Source: Paraconiothyrium sp. Pb-2020 (Eukaryota; Ascomycota; Dothideomycetes; Pleosporales; Didymosphaeriaceae). From it: a stretch of 64,000 nucleotides of DNA. Under the pieces are notes generated by a model that was given only the letters and a program-made list of their open reading frames with translations, searched no databases and was not told the DNA's origin. The translations under genes and the position numbers were made by a program. Location: contig JAJUBI010000007.1 of NCBI GenBank assembly GCA_022419385.1, positions 1,893,768 through 1,957,767 on the forward strand. Reading direction: 5' to 3'. Positions 34,616 to 45,494 of the stretch are shown in pieces. Position 1 is the first letter of the stretch, and each line of letters begins with the position of its first letter.

Positions 34616-36832
34616 CTATGACGATGCTGCACCCAGTCCCATATCCCAGAATCCCCTCTCCATCTGCAATCGTCAGCGAGCCTTCTCGCGCTGTCCAAAG
34701 TTCAGCTACTCACATTCGTCGCATGTATAAATATCTGAGCCAACTCATCCATTCGCGATGCACTTTGCTTCCTCGCATGTGTCTCGATCAGGTCTGGCAC
34801 GTCAGCTCACGACCGCGATGTCGTCATCACACCTTAGCTTACCTCGCCCAACTTTCATCGCTTTAAGATAATCCTCCGCTACGTAGGTCTCGATCCATTT
34901 CCAGTACCTGCTCCCCCCTCGCACTGTGCTTGGATCATCGTACAATCGCCGGGCAATGATGCCATATCCGATCAGACAAGGTAGAAGAGCAATCTGAAGC
35001 GCCAGCCAATCCTCAGATTGTCCGATGTCTAAGACGTATCTTCAAGATGTTAGCCACGTACAACGAGATACCAGAAGGGGCGAACCTTGTGTATGCGGTG
35101 CATGCTAAGGACTATTAGATCGGCTAGTTTTGTCTTTCACATAAAGACTCACCTTGATCTTCTTCTTGTTGTTCTATGTTTTCCGTGGTCAGCCCGTATT
35201 CTCTACAAAATTCAATGTGGAGCTTGATCTCCGCCTGTAGGTGTAAGACTTGTTGCGCAGACTATGCACTGTCAGTTCAGCTCGCGAAAACGTGTGATTC
35301 ACTGACGCGGCTTATATCAGTCATCGATTTCGATTTGTACGAGGCCAATGCATTCGCTCTTGCAAAGTGAATCTGCCCGCATATCAGCTAGTGTGATAAA
35401 TTCCTCAGGATGTCTTACTAGGAACAGGTAGTCTTGAATCAAATAGTGCTTGAAGTTGGCAATAGGTAATGTTCCATCAGCCATGCGCTGCACGAAGTCA
35501 TGACTGGTAGAGGTACGATCAACGAATGCGGATCTTGCAATGGATGCGATACTCACTGCGTGTACTTCTGCCAAGGTCCTCTCACGTCTTCGCGGTGAAG
35601 CAGATAGTCAATGAAGCTGCCGCTAATGCATTTGAGTAAGATCACACAAAGCTAGCCCCGAGAACTTACGGAGCGAACGGTAAGGTATAGGTGGAATGAA
35701 AATGGTTGATAGGGCCGCTACCTTTTCCGATATCCACGCTTGTTCTAATACCCGCCTCGATATACAGATTAGCTTTTCGGACAGCGGTCTTCACGTCCAT
35801 GCCCAAAGCGAGGTTGCACGCAATTGCAGCTTTGTGGTCGGTTAGAATTTTGCTTCTGTGCATATGTTGAGGACTTACAAGCAAGTGAACACCCAGTCCC
35901 ATGTGTATTGCGACTCTTTAGATACGCTGTCTCGTCGATAGTCACATCAATCCCGTCACCGACTAGCACGTTGAGTACAATACTTCTCTCCGCTTCATCC
36001 TTCGACACTAATCTGCCCTTCGTCATGGGTAGATGTCCGCCCTTGACTAAGACGTTCTTCGGACCCAGCTCTTTGATGGCTTTAGCGATGTTGATGATGT
36101 CGTCTACATTCTCTGGCGGTTCAAACCTCTTGCCAGCAGTTTTGAGAATTAGCTCCGCTTCTGGAATGTTTGGCGTAAGGATGGTTGTCAACGGAAGCAG
36201 TGAGCTGATGAGCGTGGAGATTGCCTCTATGGGGAGCAGAGCAGACCCGCTTGTCGATATCATGACCTGGCAAACTTCAGTAAAAGCAAGCATTGCTATA
36301 TGGAGAGGCATACAGGGTCAACGACAGAAGTGTGGACGTGATGACTGCGGAAGGCGTCGGCAACGACTCGAACTGTGTCCGCAGACGCGAGCATACCTCA
36401 ATATCATCAGTAACTTCACTTCTTAACCTAGCGCGGTCAGTGTTACCAGTCTTGACCACATCAATGCCGATATCGTCAATGCAGGCATCGATCTGCTTTC
36501 GTAAAAATGGCGGTGGCGTGTAGTGAACATCCTGCACGCCCAAAGTATTCTGCACCGTCAGCGCAGTCGTAGCAGTCATTGCATAGCATCCATGAGCTGC
36601 AATGACTTTTTGATCTGCTTCTAGGCCGCTACCGTGACGGGTCAGCAAGCCTATCTCGGGATGACGATCTAAATGGCACATACGCTCCGCCCGAGCTATC
36701 GGAGCCGGCAACTACTAGTATCCGTTTTGGAGACATCGAATCCTTGAGACCGCGATTGTTGGTTTGGCTGCAGCTCTGTTGAGATCCTAGAAATGTTCTT
36801 CCTAACGCCCCACTAAGCGAGACCAACGTCAT
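34616..36832 (-). CDS. Bifunctional HMP/HMP-P kinase and TenA (thiaminase II-type) protein, Thi20-like
   Basis: The model is complement(join(34616..34663,34714..34793,34843..35039,35086..35104,35153..35261,35307..35372,35419..35503,35557..35622,35670..35829,35879..36266,36314..36396,36447..36628,36684..36832)), 543 aa in 13 exons. The ThiD half (about residues 33-330) phosphorylates hydroxymethylpyrimidine for thiamine synthesis: RILVVAGSDSSGGAGLEADQK, MTATTALTVQN, VVDPVMISTSGSALL, KGGHLP and the anion hole THGTGCSLASAIACNLA. The TenA half follows: DFVQRMADGTLPIANFKHYLIQDYLFL, an active-site Tyr in CTAYTRY, the catalytic Cys in LLPCLIGYG, and the Glu of NMERGFWDM in the last exon. Budding-yeast Thi20 has the same fusion. 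An upstream start at 36832 adds 32 residues before MSPKRILVV and could be a targeting extension; the ATG at 36736 is the alternative. All 12 introns are 45-55 nt. Confidence 0.92.
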
Positions 36833-37074
36833 GTTAGTGCAGGCACCCCATAAGATTTCACATGCGAGTCAGTAATACGATTGTAATGCGAGTGTCGATT
36901 GCAAGACCATCACTTCGTGATCTCCGCCATTGCACTTAACAGCAACGACAGACTTGTATTTGCTAGAACAAAGTGGTAAACATGACGCTTCACCTCTTGG
37001 TGTCCACGCTAACAGCGTTCCTGGCATGGCCTTTTCCTCCTGACTTCACATCGGTTTGGAAAGCAAAATTCCTC

Positions 37075-39003
37075 CTAGTCTGAGTCGCCTTCAAATTCCG
37101 ACACATTTGGATCTGCAAAAAAAAAATCAATATAATCGCGCGACTTCACCTGCCCGATAAGTCTCAAGACGTACCTCTCCATGGCGTATATTCAAGTGTG
37201 CCCCCAAGCTTCTCAGCCACAAGTGTCCGCAGATTACTAACTTCACCTTCATCGATGAGGTTATCGGGATCAGCCATGTCGATCATGATGCGTATTCCCT
37301 GATTCGTCGGGCCTAGTTGATGGATGAAACCGGTCAGCCCGACGATGGTGAACTTCGAAATCCCCGCAAATGCCACGCTCCGCAAGTTCGGAAGCGTACC
37401 CACAACTTCCAAGAGGCTATCTGTGATTTCAAGACCGCTCACGTAAAGTTCCACCAGTCGACTGAGATTGCCGACCACACTGATCAGCTGTTCCTCACGG
37501 AACATCTCTTGCAACAGTAAGCGGAGGATTTCCATCTGTTGTAGCTCTTTGAGAGAGTTGACAAGGATGTCAATATCATCGCTGAACATTCCGTCCGTAT
37601 CGCCACTGAGCGATAAGTAAGCGAGAGAACTCTTCTGATGAACAAGTGCCTGGTGGAACTGCCGGCTGTCTTTCAGACTATATGAGTCAATTTCTAGTGA
37701 TCTAAGCTGGATTTTGTGCTCCAAAAGCAACGGCGTCAGAAGCGTTGCAGCAGAGAGTAGGCCAACAAAGCTGATGCGGTGTAGTCCATCGCAGTTGCGG
37801 AGCCATTTGATCGTCTCTAACAACACATCGTTCTGTGTATCTTCGAGCACAGTCCTGCCATGTACGTCTTCGATGCGCACTTCTTCCAAAGCGGTACAGC
37901 CTGCTAATAATGACAGATGCGGTAATGAATCGTCGGATACACAAATCCTGCTCAAGTATAGTCAGCCGTCAGTTTCCCAATCGCCTCGTGGCTTTCCCTA
38001 CGCACTTCAAGCTTTTTAGCGACTGGCTGTGAGCGCTGAGCGAAAGGAATGATTCTGCTGAGGCACCAATATCGCTGATTGTGTTCAGCTTTTCTAACGT
38101 GTTTGGTCGTAATGCTGATAAAAACTGGGCGAACTTGTGATCTCGGTCTTCACCGGTCCACAGGAAGATCATGAGAGAGTTGAAGTTGGGGCAATTTTCG
38201 TGAATGGAAGCGGCGACAAGTCCATCCTCGAGCGTGCTACCGTCCCACAGCTCCAGTTCCCGGAGGCGAGGCACCCTGGGAGCCCACTGAATCAGGGCCG
38301 TAGATGATAATTGACCACTGATCATCTCAAGAGTAGGCGTGCGTTGACTCACCACCTCTCCAATTGCGTTGACGATCGACTTGACGTTCAGTCGGTCGAA
38401 CTTCCTCCCGTTGAGTAGAGTAACCGATTCCTTTTTGTGGAACTGTTTCATAGGGCCGTTGAAGAAATGTTTCGATACTTTCGCCGTAAACTGGTCGTCT
38501 TCAAGGAGATTTTCGAGATCCCGAAAGTCGAGCGCCCTGATATACCGGCAGTATGGGAACAGTGTTGCGTCGAGAGCCGACGCAATGATGGCCTTCCATA
38601 GAATGCTGGAGATAACATGGTCTCAGCAAGTATTTCCAGGTAAATAGTACACCATACGTACGACCATTTTTGTACTATCAACAATCTCATCGAGCGTTGG
38701 AACGCGACATCATCTTGATCCGCCCCACGGATGGGAGCTTTGTGATGCGCACTATGGATCAGTTAGTCTCAAGACAGTATACAAAGCCAATGTCTTCTTT
38801 GCATAAATGATGCTTAGTATGGGTATTGTATGAGCGTGCAAGATCTCAGTTACTTTTGATACGTACCGATACAGGTTGGTTAACGCGGGTACAGCTAGAC
38901 TTCGACTAGCGCAAGCGCAGTTGAACAACGCGTCAAACTGATCTTGCTCCGCCAACTGTTCGCATAGCAAGTGCAGGATATCGTCTGGTAGTGCTGGAGT
39001 CAT
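37075..39003 (-). CDS. F-box-type protein with leucine-rich C-terminal region
   Basis: The model is complement(join(37075..37112,37175..37947,38006..38605,38662..38751,38867..39003)), 545 aa. Residues 3-50 resemble an F-box (TPALPDDILHLLCEQLAEQDQFDALFNCACASRSL), which would recruit the SCF ubiquitin ligase through Skp1. Residues about 70-130 include KWSILWKAIIASALD and PYCRYIRALDFRDLENLL. The rest has irregular Leu-rich periodicity (LRELELWDG, LRSLEIDS, LVELYVSGLEI, LPNLRSVAF), typical of LRR substrate-recognition regions. The last exon is only 38 nt and changes the end from WRGTS to WRDPNVSEFEGDSD; the acceptor follows a T-run. The third intron uses donor GTGCGT, the only one keeping frame. 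The target is unknown. It is divergent from rad9, with 203 bp between starts. Confidence 0.8.
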
Positions 39004-39206
39004 ATTGGATGTTTTGTTGTCGTTGGAGGCTGACGGCGTGCGTGGTGCACCACACTCGGAGGACCCGACGACGTCACGAGAACGCGCTAGGTTGTTTTCG
39101 GTCGACGCGCCTTCAAGGTTCGCGAACGCACATGCTTCCAGTGTAACATCATCGATCCGATCGGGACACTGCGAGAGTCGGAGATGCTGGCGACCATGAT
39201 AACACA

Positions 39207-40555
39207 ATGGTCGTGCTCAACTTCACCCTCACTCCTGAAGCAGCGTCCAAGATTCACGATCTGCTCGTCTGTCTCGGCAAATTCAGCGATACAGTCGCCA
39301 TCGAGGCGCGTCGCGAACGAGTATGTTGATCTCTCCTCTCAGTCAGCCTCATCTCATTTCTCGTTTATAGTTCACGTTCACTGCCCTCAACTCTTCAAAG
39401 TCCGCCTATGCTGCCTTGACGCTCAACGACAAGCAATTCTTTTCCAGTTATGAGTGCATACCCAGCCATGGTGGCCCCGATGGGCGCTTCACCTGCAGCA
39501 TGTACACCAAAGCTCTCCTTTCGGTTTTCAAAGGGCGCCTGTATGATCCTCTGGGACGAGATGGTGCGATTGACAGGTGTGAGGTGAGCGTTCAGGATCG
39601 TGCGGATGAGACGCAATGCCGCTTCATCGTGAAGATGGTGTGCAATCAAGGAGTCATCAAAACTTACAAGCTTACATATGAAGCTATGGATGTCATGCAT
39701 GCTCTATTCGATCGCAACTCGGCGAGGAACCGATGGAGTATGAATGCCGGCGCCTTGAAAGAGTACATTGAGTTCTTTGGTACCAAAACCGAGATGCTGG
39801 ATATCTTCGCAGGTGAAGACGGACGTGCTGTCTTCAAAAGTTACACGGAGAAGATTGCGAACGGCAAGGAGATACTAAAGCATCCACTGGTAACCGCTGT
39901 TGCGGTCAACACATCCGACTTCGAAGATTTCAACGTCCAGCCTGGACTGCACATCATCATCAGCGTGAAGGACTTCAAGGCGATCGTCATCCACGCTGAC
40001 ACCCTCAAGACCAACTTGAAGGCGTACTACTCGCATCCGATGCGCCCACTGCAGTTCAGCTACGGCTGTGACGGTCTCCTGTGTGAATTCACGCTCATGA
40101 CATCAGGCGACTATAACGGCACCACTGCACCGCCAATCCCAGCCCCTGCTCCCCACTTCACCAGCAGGGGCGCCTCTCGCGCTGTCCCTGCAGCTACCTC
40201 AGATTTGTGCGACAGTCGCAGCATGCCACCACCGGTCGAGCCAGCCTCTCGACGGTCTGTCCGCCGCCAGGTGGGCTCACGCCAGTCATCGTCGCCAAGT
40301 CGGCCGCAAGAGGATCCGGAAAGTCTGTTCGTGAATCCAGGCGAGGAAGGAGACACCCAATGGGAGCCCGTGGACTACAACAATGAAGAAGAGGCGCTTG
40401 GCTGGGATGCTAGCGCAGATCGAAACGCTGGAAACTTCGCGACCTTTCAAGACAGTGGAAGCTTTTCGAGATCAGATGGAGTGCAAGGGGATGCGGATAG
40501 TATGGAAGGCATTGCACCTACGCAACGCGTATCGCAAATCAAGGGCTTGTGGTAG
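39207..40555 (+). CDS. rad9: DNA damage checkpoint protein Rad9 (9-1-1 clamp)
   Basis: The model is join(39207..39320,39371..40555), 432 aa. Rad9 with Rad1 and Hus1 forms the PCNA-like clamp loaded at damaged DNA, activating the ATR-type kinase. The N-terminal PCNA-like part covers residues 1-280: MVVLNFTLTPEAASKIHDLL, RRERFTFTALNSSKSAYA, FSSYEC, CRFIVKMVCNQGVIKTYKLTYE, and the second repeat ending RPLQFSYGCDGLLCEFTLMTSGD. The last 150 residues form the disordered, phosphorylatable tail (RRSVRRQVGSRQSSSPSRP), with the conserved terminal block APTQRVSQIKGLW. The 50-nt intron falls in phase 0 after Arg38. Confidence 0.94.
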
Positions 40556-41327
40556 GCGATGTTGTAAGGGACCTATGCTAACAGAGCACAATACGATGCA
40601 GCCGGTCTGTTCGATGTATGCCTCTCGACCCGTTGCGCGATTGCTTTTGCACCTAGACAAAACATTTGTGAATTGAAAGACCTCCTGTGATTACCTATCT
40701 ACTTGTACCGCATATACGAATGAATGTGATCTGACGAAGAATGTCTGAACCCCAACGTTTCAAATTCTCAGGAAGTCCTTTCCCCTACCCATGCGTTATG
40801 ATAATAATCACAGATACTGCTTCCCAACGGATAGCCATTGTGTAATTCAGTGACGAAGCACTCGATAATCCCAGGGCGAATCGCGTATAGTACATATCCT
40901 GATAATTGTGCAATCACATGCATGAATGAGAAGTTCAAGGACCGGAGCAAGGAAAGGTCCCATTCCAATAGCAATTTTCGCAGGTGGGTCGAATTCATCG
41001 AGTGAGCGACAAAGCTCACTGTGAGCTACGACGACACGGACTCGATCATTGCTACTGAGTCGAACATGTTACCGTCCATAGCATTGCGTAGGTCATATTC
41101 TCGTGGACTGCCAGTGCCATCCTGCTGTATGGCGGACCTCTCTATTGATATCTGGATAATGTGTTTTGGACGTGATCCTGACGGGATTACATGTTGAACG
41201 CAAGAGCAAAGTTGAAGTAAGAAGTTAATTGGTAGCTTTATTGATGGAGATCGCAGACGACGACCACGCGAGGGGTGCAGATAACTTCTCCTTGCAGCAA
41301 ACGTGATTTGCCCAAAATCATTCGTCA
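40556..41327. other. Intergenic, convergent 3' ends
   Basis: These 772 bp lie between the ends of rad9 and the PWWP/BTB-like gene. Two minus-strand frames (40768-41019, 41026-41328) look faintly protein-like but have no recognisable family or splice linkage. Confidence 0.35.
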
Positions 41328-42622
41328 TTATTCGTCAACTCTTTGTTCCGCCTTCTCTACCAATTTCCTGTAGACATCGCGTTGAAGTTCGGGTAACTTC
41401 TGAAACCGACATATGAAATCCTCGTCGAGCCGACGGATCAGCTCAAACAGATTGTCGGCCAGCGACTTCGCAATCATGTCTTTCATGAGCCTATATGCTT
41501 CGAGTGGAGTTCCTGGCGTCTCGTAAACTATGAGCGCAAAAAACCATGCCTCCTCCGGCTGCCACGGTCGCGCTTGCTGCACCTTCGCAATGATGTGATC
41601 AAGTAGGTCTTCTAATACAATTTGGTCCGCAATAGGCCATGCGGCTGCACATTCTGCGATCGCCCTGTCACGATTGCGCTCGTTGATTACAGAATGTCCG
41701 AATTGTCCTGTCGATAGAAATTCAGCAACGAATCTGAAGTCAACGGGATCAAAGTCTTTCAGGCACGGGAGGTCCAATCGTGTAGTGCCGTCATCCATGG
41801 TCGCTACGCAACCGATCTTCGCGTCAGATAGGTGAGGTCGTCTGTCGATTTCCAGTCTGGGGATCAGGAACTCCTCGTCATTTTCCCCAACGTAAACTTT
41901 GACCATCTGGCGACTGCTAGACCTGTGGATCCCGAGTCAGACATATCTTCTCGATGTTAGTAATACTTTTACGTACAAATCTCCTTCGATAAAGTCTAAC
42001 TTCGCCGCGTTCTGACGCCTTGGGTCCGTTGCAGTCAAGCTTGCCGTGCCATCCTTCCCAATAACATCTAGGTAGTTCCGTGGGCTACAAGCCTTTTTAG
42101 ACTCTCTTCGCGGTGATGATGTTGCAAAAGTCCTCTTCTTGCTGCCTGTGTTCCAGTGAAGGAGGCTCATATACTTCGCTATTTCGACTTCGTCCTCATC
42201 AGACCCTTCCACGAAGTCGTAGTTGGTGCTCGGCGAGGGTGTTGGTAGAAATTTGGGGTTGCGCTGGTCTTCAGTGGCAAGCTTCCAATGGTCAAGACTG
42301 GATCCCGGTGACTCCATCTCATCGAGTACGCGGTCGTGAGCAGCTTGCAAAGCCTTATTCGAGTGTCCTGCGATAGGTACAAAGTCATGCATATCTGTTG
42401 ACGCGGCATAATTACTATAGAGATTAGTGTCGATTATTTCGGTACAATGACTTGGACCCACAACTCCAGCTTCGCATCGATCACAAGGACAAGAGTGAGG
42501 TACCCATTCGGCCTTTGTAGGCTTATAGGAACCATATCATCTGTGCAGATTACAGCAGGCCAATCTGGTCTTCCCATTCGCTTGAGAAGCACGTACTCTC
42601 CGGGCGACGGTATGCGCACCAT
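41328..42622 (-). CDS. PWWP-like plus BTB/POZ-like domain protein
   Basis: The model is complement(join(41328..41922,41977..42414,42462..42622)), 397 aa. Exon 1 encodes a PWWP-like start (PSPGEYVLLKRMGRPDWPAVICTDDMVP, then TLVLVIDAKLEF), a fold that reads methylated histone tails. A linker with acidic and basic patches follows. The last 200 residues resemble fungal BTB domains (MVKVYVGENDEEFLIPRLEIDRRPHLSDAKIG, DPVDFRFVAEFLSTGQF, then a helical region). Splicing with donor GTGGGT (42461) and branch CACTAAT is the only option keeping all three segments in frame. The second intron has a TACTAACA branch. A nuclear adaptor role is inferred. Domain calls are by pattern only; the BTB part is more certain than the PWWP part. 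Confidence 0.7.
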
Positions 42623-43249
42623 TGTTTACGTGTGGAAGTTATGATGTAGCGGCTTGGGATAGGATCGCGTGCCAAGGCTTAGGTCCCGAAGTTCACCACG
42701 ACGATTGTCTGGATTGTGATGATTCGTGAAGAGTTAAGAGTTTTCGAAAAAGACGTCAGAGGATGCGGAGAAGAAACGTTGGAGGGACATGTCTATTGCG
42801 CCGTGGTAGGCGAGTAGTAAGCAAAGGTGAAGGTACCTAGGTATATTGCAGTCAGAGCAATCAGAGGTGAGAGAATTCGAGTCAGGGTCTCCCTTCGTGA
42901 ATCGAGGCGACATAGTCAAGGCAAACAATGCGGATACGCAAACTTCCAGGAAGCATGGTACTGTAGAGGTGCGTGGAAGTGTTAGCTGATTGTAGAGCGG
43001 CTTAGTCATACGCAATGCGCAAGGGTCCACTAACCAATCACCCAAATTCAGGAACATCTGGCATCAAGCTCCACTTACAACAGCACAACGCGCCCACTTC
43101 CCTCACGAGTCCATGGTTCTCCAGAAAATTGCCACCCCAGGAACTTGAGGTCACGAGCACGCAAATACCTTCCAGACACCCGCAAGGCAGGCTGCGCCCA
43201 CGATCTACTGCCGCCCGACCTTCAACCTCTGTCCGATCCCGCCGCAAAG
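42623..43249. promoter_or_regulatory. Divergent intergenic region, PWWP/BTB-like gene and sec11
   Basis: These 627 bp separate two divergent start codons. A 107-codon minus frame (42734-43057) lies here but has no family character and is judged a chance frame. Confidence 0.4.
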
Positions 43250-43892
43250 ATGATGGGCCTTGCGAACATGCAGCCACGGCAGCTGGCCACACAGCTCCTG
43301 AATTTCGCGCTCGTTCTCTCTACTGCTTTCATGCTGTGGAAAGGAATCTCCGTTGTCTCAGACTCGCCGTCACCCATTGTCGTCGTGTTGTCAGGGTCAA
43401 TGGAGCCTGCCTTCCAAAGAGGAGATTTGCTGTTCTTGTGGAATCGGGGGATGGATACACAATTGGGAGAAGTTGTTGTGTATAACGTGAAGGGGAAGGA
43501 CATTCCGATTGTGCATCGTGTGGTGCGGAGATTTGGTGGAGGGTAAGACAGCGCCGCGCGCATGCTGCACGAGGCTTCTCGCGAGCTTGGCACAAGTCCT
43601 CATCCTGCTGCCGTCAAACTTATCGGGCCTTGAAGATTAGCTTGCTAACATCATATTGTGCAGAAAATCGCCGCTCCGACTCCTCACCAAAGGCGACAAC
43701 AACCTAGCGGACGACACCGAGCTCTATGCTGCAGGCCAAACCCACCTAAACCGCAAGGAAGACGTTATCGGCAGTGTCGTTGGATTTATTCCCTTTGTCG
43801 GATACGTTACGATTCTGCTGAGTGAATATCCATGGCTAAAACAGGCCATGTTGGGCATAATGGGATTGATGGTGGTATTACAGCGCGAGTAG
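43250..43892 (+). CDS. sec11: Signal peptidase complex catalytic subunit Sec11
   Basis: The model is join(43250..43542,43664..43892), 173 aa, the usual size. Sec11 cleaves signal peptides of secretory precursors at the ER membrane. Residues 1-18 are cytosolic, followed by a transmembrane helix (about 19-36). The catalytic Ser50 lies in LSGSMEPAF, His89 in PIVHRVV, and the conserved acidic residues in KGDNNLADD (Asp109, Asp114/115). A second hydrophobic segment (VGFIPFVGYVTILLSE, then AMLGIMGLMVVL) closes the protein. The 121-nt intron splits the codon of the third Gly in FGGG and ends TTGTGCAG. The frame continues above the start without an obvious family extension. Confidence 0.96.
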
Positions 43893-44401
43893 CCGTGGGG
43901 GACCCATTGGAGTAGAGGGCACCAACTGAGGGAAGAAAACTTCGCGATGCGGAAGGCACCCTGTTCATACACCATAGCTTAACATAGAGTCAATGTTTTC
44001 CCACATATCTCTGGTGTTGGTCCCCACTTATCGAATTGCCGAGGCCTTAAGAAGCATGCCTTTTGGGACTGCCATTGGCTATAGCATTTAGAACTGAAGA
44101 TACGTCCAGCTTGTATTACCTAGATTATCCTGTGTTAACCTGCATTCTCACAATTCACTTTGTCGTGCGTCATAACATCCTGTTACCTCCCTGGTTCTCT
44201 GGCGCCGGCTCTCATGTACAACATTTTAGCTCAGTAGACTTTGTTCTTCGACTACACACGTTCGCATATAATATTGTTACGTATGTTCGGACGTCCCCAT
44301 AAGTCTAGAGTGGCCCCGAACAACAAATAGGTATACGCGGCTATCAACACAACGGCTCACCGTCTGCATCTCTGCCAGACACCGCCTGAAGAAAAAAGCA
44401 C
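43893..44401. other. Intergenic between sec11 and the tRNA gene
   Basis: These 509 bp hold the sec11 3' flank and, at 44392-44397, the T-run terminator of the minus-strand tRNA. No other feature was seen. Confidence 0.45.
44392..44397 (-). terminator. RNA polymerase III terminator of the tRNA gene
   Basis: Six consecutive T residues on the minus strand lie 4 nt after the tRNA 3' end, as expected for Pol III termination. Confidence 0.8.
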
Positions 44402-44538
44402 TGCGTTGTACGAGGATCGAACCTACAAGCATAGTAAGCGAAGCTCCTACTTATGATTAATGAGGTACTAACTCGTGACCCCCGCCTTCATCTGCAATCG
44501 CTGGGAAGGCGGTATCCTAACCACTGGACTAACAACGC
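44402..44538 (-). tRNA. tRNA-Gly(CCC) with an anticodon-loop intron and a 50-nt insertion in the T arm
   Basis: All tRNA parts are present on the minus strand. The 7-bp acceptor stem GCGTTGT / ACAACGC is perfect (44538-44532 with 44409-44403), with discriminator A at 44402. The D arm is GTCC...GGAT. The anticodon stem CCGCC/GGCGG holds loop TTCCCAA with anticodon CCC (44505-44503) and a 14-nt intron at the canonical position 37/38 (44501-44488). The T stem ACGAG (44476-44472) and CTCGT (44414-44410) and loop TTCGATC (44421-44415) are complete, but 50 nt (44471-44422) sit between the 5' stem strand and the loop. The insertion can form its own hairpin (44430-44455, about 10 bp with two bulges). 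The A box, the B box (GGTTCGATCC) and a T6 terminator are intact, so transcription is likely. It may be a non-canonical intron, a tolerated extra arm, or a disrupted gene. Confidence 0.85.
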
Positions 44539-45494
44539 TTTCAATGCGCTGATCTATGTGATGACTCCTTTGCGGCGCTATTACTACATATACTTAGCAC
44601 TCACGGCTGGGGAAAACAGAAAGCAAGCGCCATGGGTGGAAAAGAAGCGATCCCATAGAGCGAGAGTGGAAATAGGATGTCAAGAGTGGGAGTACGCGTT
44701 TGTCGCTGTGGCTTTCCGATGAGGCGGTCAAGATAGGCTCGGAACACGCGAAGAATTGACAAGGCAGGTCTTTTCAGGTGGGAACTTTTCGCGTGCGAGT
44801 CAACTATCATTCTTCTTTCCCTAGCTGTCTGATCCAAAGTTCATGGTGCAGTATTGTAGTATTGTATAGCTATCACGGTGACCCCTTCTACGGTTGGATA
44901 CAGTCATTATACAGGTGTGTATGACAAGCACACGATATGTGGTCGCTGAAGAATACGAGAAAGCTATGGTGAGCACCAAGGACATCCAACAGCAAGGAAC
45001 ATGGCACTTAAACACAACAGCATGCCTGTCGATCGGACCTCTGCTTGTGTACCGGAGCATGGGATATAGACTACGCGAGCCGTGAGCAGCTCTACGCCGA
45101 ACATTCGCCAGCATCACACTGACAATTAACCATCTTGGTGACATTCATAGATAGTCACAGAAGATTCGGAAGGTATAACAGCACATTTTCGTTCCGCAGA
45201 TAACTAGTGTACATGATAGTCATGAGCCTCGTGATGTATCCTGCGCCCAACGTTACTGGGACGCCTAAACATCATTGAGAAGCCTCATGCAAAAGCTTCC
45301 TGCGGTCTTCTGAAAATTCACCGAGACGTGAAAGCTACCCCGAGGGACCCACCCTGGAATAAGAGATGACAGATGAGAGTAACATGAAAACTGAGCCAGT
45401 ATCCCAAGCCGTGACACCCGCAAAGGTCGACAGATTGAGGGATGGAGTTCAAGACGAAGGCTGAATAGACAAGAACTGGTCAACAGCCAGCAGC
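44539..45494. other. Intergenic between the tRNA gene and nhp6
   Basis: These 956 bp hold the upstream side of the tRNA gene and the 3' UTR of nhp6. Short chance frames only. Confidence 0.4.

Noticed and set aside
36833..37074. Thiamine pyrophosphate riboswitch upstream of the Thi20-like gene
   Set aside because: Expected core segments of the TPP aptamer were not found on the minus strand in the short leader region.
42734..43057. 107-codon minus-strand frame before the PWWP/BTB-like gene
   Set aside because: No family motif; it lies in the divergent promoter and does not join the gene in frame.
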